Source: Candidatus Gastranaerophilales bacterium (GTDB taxonomy: Bacteria > Cyanobacteriota > Vampirovibrionia > Gastranaerophilales > Gastranaerophilaceae). Taken from it: a DNA stretch of 64,000 nt. Within the stretch, counting starts at the first letter, position 1. Every line of letters begins with the position of its first letter. The translations under genes were made by a program, and so were the position numbers. Below, piece by piece: positions 60,557-64,000 of this stretch. The stretch lies in the NCBI GenBank assembly GCA_944324845.1, contig CALUXX010000006.1, positions 55,650 to 119,649 on the forward strand, given 5' to 3'. The notes under the pieces are model-generated. The model did not search any database, was not told the origin of the DNA, and saw only the letters and a program-made list of their open reading frames with translations.

Positions 60557-61363
60557 TCAAATCTGGAAAATTTCGTTTTCTGATGGGAATTTTCCACTCT
60601 TAACATCTTCATTATATTGTTTTGCACAATTTAGGATAAATTCTTTCATATCACCATATTTCCTTGCAAACTTAGGTGTGAAATCTGAATATTTTCCAAA
60701 AACATCATCACTTACTAAAACCTGTGCATCACAATATTTTCCTGCGCCGCATGATATTGTTGATATTTTTAGGTTTTCTGTTATATATTTCGCACTTTCT
60801 TGTGGAACCATTTCTAATACAACTGCAAATGCTCCTGCTTTTTCAAGTTCTTTTGCTTGGCGTAAGATTTCTTCTGCTGCTTCTTGAGTTTTCCCTTGAA
60901 TTCTATATCCGCCTAAGGTATTTAAAAATTGAGGAGTAAAACCTAAATGTCCAACGACCGGAATTCCTGAATCTACGCAACGTTTTATTACTTCAAGAAT
61001 ATACTCGCTATAGCCTTCTATTTTAACTCCATTGGCGCCAAGTTTTATCATATTTCCACAATTTTTTATAGCTGTCGGAATATCGGTATGGTAACTTAAA
61101 AATGGCATATCAGTAATTACCATGGCTCTTTTTACGCCTTTGGCTACGGCTTTTGTGAATATTGACATTTCTTCAACGCCGATAGAATTGGTAGTTTCGT
61201 AGCCCAATGCTACCATTGCAAGACTATCTCCTATTAATATTAAATCAATGCCTGCTTCATCAAGGTATTTTGCCGTAGAATAATCATATGCGGTTAGGGC
61301 TGAAAACTTTTCTTTGTTTTCTTTAAATTTTCTGATTGTTTTTACAGTTACCTTTTTTATCAT
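60557..61363 (-). CDS. panB: 3-methyl-2-oxobutanoate hydroxymethyltransferase
   Basis: 268 residues. Makes ketopantoate from 2-oxoisovalerate and methylene-tetrahydrofolate. Seen: LTAYDYSTAKYLDEAGID, DSLAMVALGYETTNSI with the metal-binding Asp, and GHLGFTPQ. AGGT lies 6 nt before the ATG. It sits 35 nt upstream of panC and 8 nt after yvcK, so co-transcription of CoA-precursor genes with yvcK is likely. The ketopantoate reductase (panE) is not in the window. Confidence 0.96.
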   Translation of the reverse strand: MIKKVTVKTIRKFKENKEKFSALTAYDYSTAKYLDEAGIDLILIGDSLAMVALGYETTNSIGVEEMSIFTKAVAKGVKRAMVITDMPFLSYHTDIPTAIKNCGNMIKLGANGVKIEGYSEYILEVIKRCVDSGIPVVGHLGFTPQFLNTLGGYRIQGKTQEAAEEILRQAKELEKAGAFAVVLEMVPQESAKYITENLKISTISCGAGKYCDAQVLVSDDVFGKYSDFTPKFARKYGDMKEFILNCAKQYNEDVKSGKFPSENEIFQI

Positions 61364-61371
61364 AAATTTAC

Positions 61372-62667
61372 CTATTTTGAAGATTTTCTAAACCAATAGT
61401 ATATTGTTCTGGCTACTCTATTTGAACTGTGTCTTACAAGTCCTTCTTTGCTATCTTCTATAAGTTTTTTGGCACAGATTTTTATTCCCATTTTCTTTAC
61501 TTCTGTTGCATCTAACGCCACAGGGTATGAACCTGATTTTTGGTATTTATCGGCTAGTTTTTCAGGTAAATAATTGTTTACTAAAACAGTATCAACTATT
61601 TTGTTTGAACCTGCGTGTTTTATTAATGCTTTTAAGTGATCTGATACCTTATAATTATCAGTTTCACCAGGTTGGGTCATTATATTACATACATATATTT
61701 TTTTAGCTTTTGATTTTGCTATTTCTTCTGAAATTTCTTTTATTAGTAAGTTTGGAATTACACTTGTATATAAACTTCCAGGTCCTAATATTATAAGTTC
61801 TGCACTTCTGATTGCTTCAATAACTTCAGGTAGTGCTTTGCAATCTTTTGGCTCTGTAAATAGTTTTTTTATTTTGCCATGTGCTTCTGGTATTGTTGAT
61901 TCTCCATGGATAATTCTGCCATCTTCCATTTCGGCAACAAGTTTCATATCATCCAAGGTCGCAGGTAAAACTCTTCCTCTAATTGATAATACATTAGAAG
62001 ATGCTCTTACGGCAGATACCATATCACCTGTTATTTCGCAAAGGGCTGTGATAAATAAGTTACCAAAGCTATGACCTTCTAAACATTGTCCGTCATCAAA
62101 TCTGTATTTGAATAATTTGTTAACTAAATCTTCGTCATCAGCCAGCGCTGTAATACAGTGACGAATATCTCCCGGTGGTAAAATCCCTAAGGATTCTCTA
62201 AGTTTTCCTGAACTTCCGCCATCATCTCCAACTGTTACAACTGCTGTAATATTATTTGTGATGTTTTTGATGCCGCTTAACAACATTGATAGCCCAGTGC
62301 CGCCACCTACTGCAACGATTCTTGGACCTCTGTTTAGTTTTCTTCTTCTATATAAATTTTCTAACAAAGCATCTTGATCTCTATCATCTCCAAGGTCAAG
62401 TATTGATAAATTTGTTTTGGTCCAACCCTTGAAAAATATTGCTGCTCCAAACATTATTATTGCAAATGCCAACCATTCTGTTGAAATTTTTGTTGCAATT
62501 TTTTGAATAAACTGCATTGTGTTAAATATTGGTTGTAAATCAAACAACATCAATATTCCAAGTGTTATAAACGCTGCGCCGATAAAAATTAGTAAAAACC
62601 ATCTTTTTACTTGTAATCCAGGAATTAACCATCCTGCTTGTTTTGGCACTTTTATTTTCTTTATCAT
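61372..62667 (-). CDS. yvcK: YvcK/CofD-like protein with N-terminal membrane segments
   Basis: 431 residues. Two hydrophobic segments near residues 22-44 and 68-84 precede the YvcK domain: RIVAVGGGTGLSMLLSGIK near 106, TVGDDGGSSGKLRESLGILPPGDIRHCITALAD. In Bacillus, YvcK binds UDP-sugars and supports cell-wall synthesis on gluconeogenic carbon. The membrane-anchored form is also seen in cyanobacteria. Stop is 8 nt before the panB ATG. Confidence 0.92.
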   Translation of the reverse strand: MIKKIKVPKQAGWLIPGLQVKRWFLLIFIGAAFITLGILMLFDLQPIFNTMQFIQKIATKISTEWLAFAIIMFGAAIFFKGWTKTNLSILDLGDDRDQDALLENLYRRRKLNRGPRIVAVGGGTGLSMLLSGIKNITNNITAVVTVGDDGGSSGKLRESLGILPPGDIRHCITALADDEDLVNKLFKYRFDDGQCLEGHSFGNLFITALCEITGDMVSAVRASSNVLSIRGRVLPATLDDMKLVAEMEDGRIIHGESTIPEAHGKIKKLFTEPKDCKALPEVIEAIRSAELIILGPGSLYTSVIPNLLIKEISEEIAKSKAKKIYVCNIMTQPGETDNYKVSDHLKALIKHAGSNKIVDTVLVNNYLPEKLADKYQKSGSYPVALDATEVKKMGIKICAKKLIEDSKEGLVRHSSNRVARTIYYWFRKSSK

Positions 62668-62691
62668 ACTTGACTATTTCCTTTTAAATAT

Positions 62692-63486
62692 TTATTCTAC
62701 CCAGCCGGATTTTTGTGCATTCATATAATTGTATGGAAGCGGTTCTACCATTTCTCTTGCTTGTATTATCAGTTCTTTTGCGTTTGATAGCTTGTTTGAA
62801 AAATGAATAGAATCTGCTCTAACTACTGTCTTTCCGCCTTCATTATTAGTTACTTGTGAATTTTGAAGCAAATCCTTTAATCTCTGTATTGAAATATTTG
62901 TGTTTTCTAAATCTCTGGCTGAAAAATCTATATTCCCATTTTTGTCATATATTTTCTCTAAATGTACTTCGTGCGCAACTTGGATGTCTTCCTCTTCACC
63001 TATTTGTGCAAGATTTTCCCCTGTTGCTCCATAATATATCAACCATTTTGAACATTTTTTTATCGCTTTGGCTATCGTTCTTGAAGTTTCAATATCTTCT
63101 GCTGCTTGTCTATACATTGCTCCATGTGGTCTTACGTGTTCTATTTCCATATGATAAGCTTTGGCAAATGTCATTAATGCCCCTACTTGATACATTACAA
63201 GTGCTTCTAATTCATCAGCAGCTAAGTCCATTCTGCGATATCCAAATCCTTGTATGTCATCAAATCCAATGTGGGCTCCAACTACAATATTTTTTGTTTT
63301 GGCATTTAATAATGCTTCTTTTATTGTTAATGGATCTCCTGCGTGAAATCCGCAAGAGATATTTACTGAACTCACATAATCTAATAATCTTGATTCGGTA
63401 CTGTTTTTATATATTCCAAAACTCTGCGCTAAGTCACAGTTGAAATCGATATTTTTTATTGACTTTCTTTCTAATACATTTTGCAT
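62692..63486 (-). CDS. pxpA: LamB/YcsF-family protein (5-oxoprolinase subunit A)
   Basis: 264 residues. Seen: IDFNCDLAQSFGIYKNST near the start, SCGFHAGDP, GAHIGFDDIQGFGYRRMDL and HVRPHGAMYRQA, all characteristic of LamB/YcsF proteins. With PxpB and PxpC it cleaves the cyclic glutamate damage product 5-oxoproline. The partners pxpB/pxpC are not in the window, so whether the complete enzyme exists here is unknown. GGGGC lies upstream of the ATG. First gene of the unit with yvcK, panB and panC (24-nt gap). Confidence 0.9.
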   Translation of the reverse strand: MQNVLERKSIKNIDFNCDLAQSFGIYKNSTESRLLDYVSSVNISCGFHAGDPLTIKEALLNAKTKNIVVGAHIGFDDIQGFGYRRMDLAADELEALVMYQVGALMTFAKAYHMEIEHVRPHGAMYRQAAEDIETSRTIAKAIKKCSKWLIYYGATGENLAQIGEEEDIQVAHEVHLEKIYDKNGNIDFSARDLENTNISIQRLKDLLQNSQVTNNEGGKTVVRADSIHFSNKLSNAKELIIQAREMVEPLPYNYMNAQKSGWVE

Positions 63487-63624
63487 ATTTTAAAGCCCCG
63501 TTCGCTATTTGTACTAATCAATTATACACGATAAAGATAATAAATCTATTCCTTTATATATTTTTAATAAGAAAAATATATTTGTTTTAATTCGTTTTTT
63601 GTGAAATAATGTTTATGTAAACAT

Positions 63625-63696
63625 AGCGGTATCGTCTAGTGGTTAGGACGGGAGATTCTCATTCTCCAAACAGGGGTTCAATTCCCCTTACCGCCG
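63625..63696 (+). tRNA. tRNA-Glu (anticodon CUC)
   Basis: The cloverleaf is complete: D stem GTC/GAC, anticodon stem GGAGA/TCTCC with loop TTCTCAT (anticodon CTC at 63658-63660), T stem AGGGG/CCCCT with TTCAATT, and acceptor 3' arm TACCGCC with discriminator G. The 5' arm reads AGCGGTA, so the first pair is A1-C72, a mismatch where G-C is usual. CCA is not encoded. It is followed by a hairpin terminator. Confidence 0.92.
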
Positions 63697-63697
63697 T

Positions 63698-63732
63698 AAA
63701 AAAGGCATGAGGAAAAACTCAAGCCTTTTTTT
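63698..63732 (+). terminator. Intrinsic terminator after tRNA-Glu
   Basis: AAAGGCATGAG and CTCAAGCCTTT pair with one mismatch, then seven T. Confidence 0.85.
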
Positions 63733-63750
63733 GTCTGTTTATTGCAAAGC

Positions 63751-63817
63751 AAGACAGGGGTTCAACCTCTCGAGAAACAATACTTAATTGTTTCTCTCGG
63801 CAGAGTCCTTACCGCCG
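63751..63817 (+). repeat. Rearranged copy of the tRNA-Glu 3' end with an inserted palindrome
   Basis: ACAGGGGTTCAA (63754-63765) repeats 63670-63681, and CCTTACCGCCG (63807-63817) repeats 63686-63696. Between them a stretch 37 nt longer than in the tRNA contains the palindrome GAGAAACAAT-ACTTA-ATTGTTTCTC. It cannot form a tRNA; no D or anticodon arm is present. It could be a remnant of a duplication, or of an attachment site. Confidence 0.75.
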
Positions 63818-63822
63818 TTAAG

Positions 63823-63852
63823 AAAGGCTTGAGGGAACCTCAAGCCTTTTTT
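63823..63852 (+). terminator. Second copy of the tRNA terminator
   Basis: AAAGGCTTGAGG-GAA-CCTCAAGCCTTT, a perfect 12-bp stem followed by six T in a row (counting the last stem bases), clearly related to the hairpin at 63698-63732. It also faces the end of the minus-strand ORF below. Confidence 0.85.
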
Positions 63853-64000
63853 ATAGTTTTAGTAATTCATCAAAAAATGATTTTAATAGTGAAATTTTTT
63901 CGCTTCCGATTGCCGTAAATGAAATTTGTCCTCCAGAAAGTTTTAGGTAGAAGGTTGCTTCTTGGTATATTATCATTTTGGAACTCATAAAAAATACTAC
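63851..64000 (-). CDS. Small or truncated ORF at the window edge
   Basis: From the ATG at 63988 the frame encodes 45 residues (MSSKMIIYQEATFYLKLSGG...), ending FFDELLKL. The same frame is open to base 64000, and no ribosome site precedes the ATG, so it may be the end of a longer gene cut by the window. A short alternating beta-strand pattern, then a helix. Not recognised. Confidence 0.45.
   Translation of the reverse strand, partial: VVFFMSSKMIIYQEATFYLKLSGGQISFTAIGSEKISLLKSFFDELLKL

Overview
The window is about 64 kb of AT-rich bacterial chromosome with short intergenic gaps, mostly ATG starts and ordinary housekeeping genes. Low GC, fermentative genes (pyruvate formate-lyase, rubredoxin), cyanobacterial-style LuxR-type response regulators, a pseudopilin-like protein and many small lineage-specific exported proteins together suggest a non-photosynthetic relative of Cyanobacteria from an animal gut (Gastranaerophilales / Vampirovibrionia, formerly Melainabacteria). 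That placement is inference from gene content and remembered protein families. No 16S rRNA gene is present to confirm it.

Layout. 1-4.1 kb (minus strand): a truncated patatin-like lipase, a HEAT-like protein and a pgi/exported protein/trxB unit. 4.2-7 kb: a large flagellin-like-ended protein (MGLAA family) behind a sigma-28-type promoter, and a small Gly/Ser/Cys-rich protein. 7-13.2 kb: an AMIN-like membrane protein, a predicted sigma-28-driven small RNA, a TerC/DUF475 transporter-like protein, two related exported proteins and uvrA. 13.3-26.5 kb: mostly envelope proteins, including a LysM protein with a 36-bp tandem repeat and several tandem paralogue pairs, plus a lipoate ligase, a pseudopilin-like protein and a sugar nucleotidyltransferase. 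26.5-36.9 kb: the GGGtGRT/NifU-like pair, cysK, a PurD-like ATP-grasp protein, dnaJ-queE, a DegT aminotransferase, two structured leader-like regions with tiny Arg-rich ORFs, and rubredoxin. 37-44.7 kb: metallopeptidase-like and zinc-ribbon proteins, then a tightly packed signalling operon (HD-GYP, TPR, two response regulators, pentapeptide protein) and dapB. 45-48 kb: pyruvate formate-lyase split into a catalytic gene and a separate glycyl-radical-domain gene. 48-56.6 kb: a large low-complexity protein, ftsZ, a short SprA-like protein, mutL, a solitary DNA methyltransferase and a ROK kinase. 56.7-59.7 kb: the second MGLAA-family gene with its own sigma-28-type promoter. 59.7-63.5 kb: pxpA-yvcK-panB-panC. 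63.6-64 kb: tRNA-Glu(CUC), a rearranged copy of its 3' end plus terminator, and a small ORF at the edge.

How it fits together. Three sigma-28-type promoters (two MGLAA genes, one small RNA) imply that a flagellar-type sigma factor elsewhere in the genome controls part of this region. A recurrent TGTWA-N7..9-TWACA inverted repeat lies about 55-69 bp upstream of the predicted start of several envelope-protein genes. A different, CRP/FNR-type site sits at -61.5 of the pfl promoter. At least six genes lack a Shine-Dalgarno sequence and have a -10 box 6-7 nt before the ATG, so they are probably translated from leaderless mRNA. No insertion sequence, prophage, CRISPR array or replication origin was seen.
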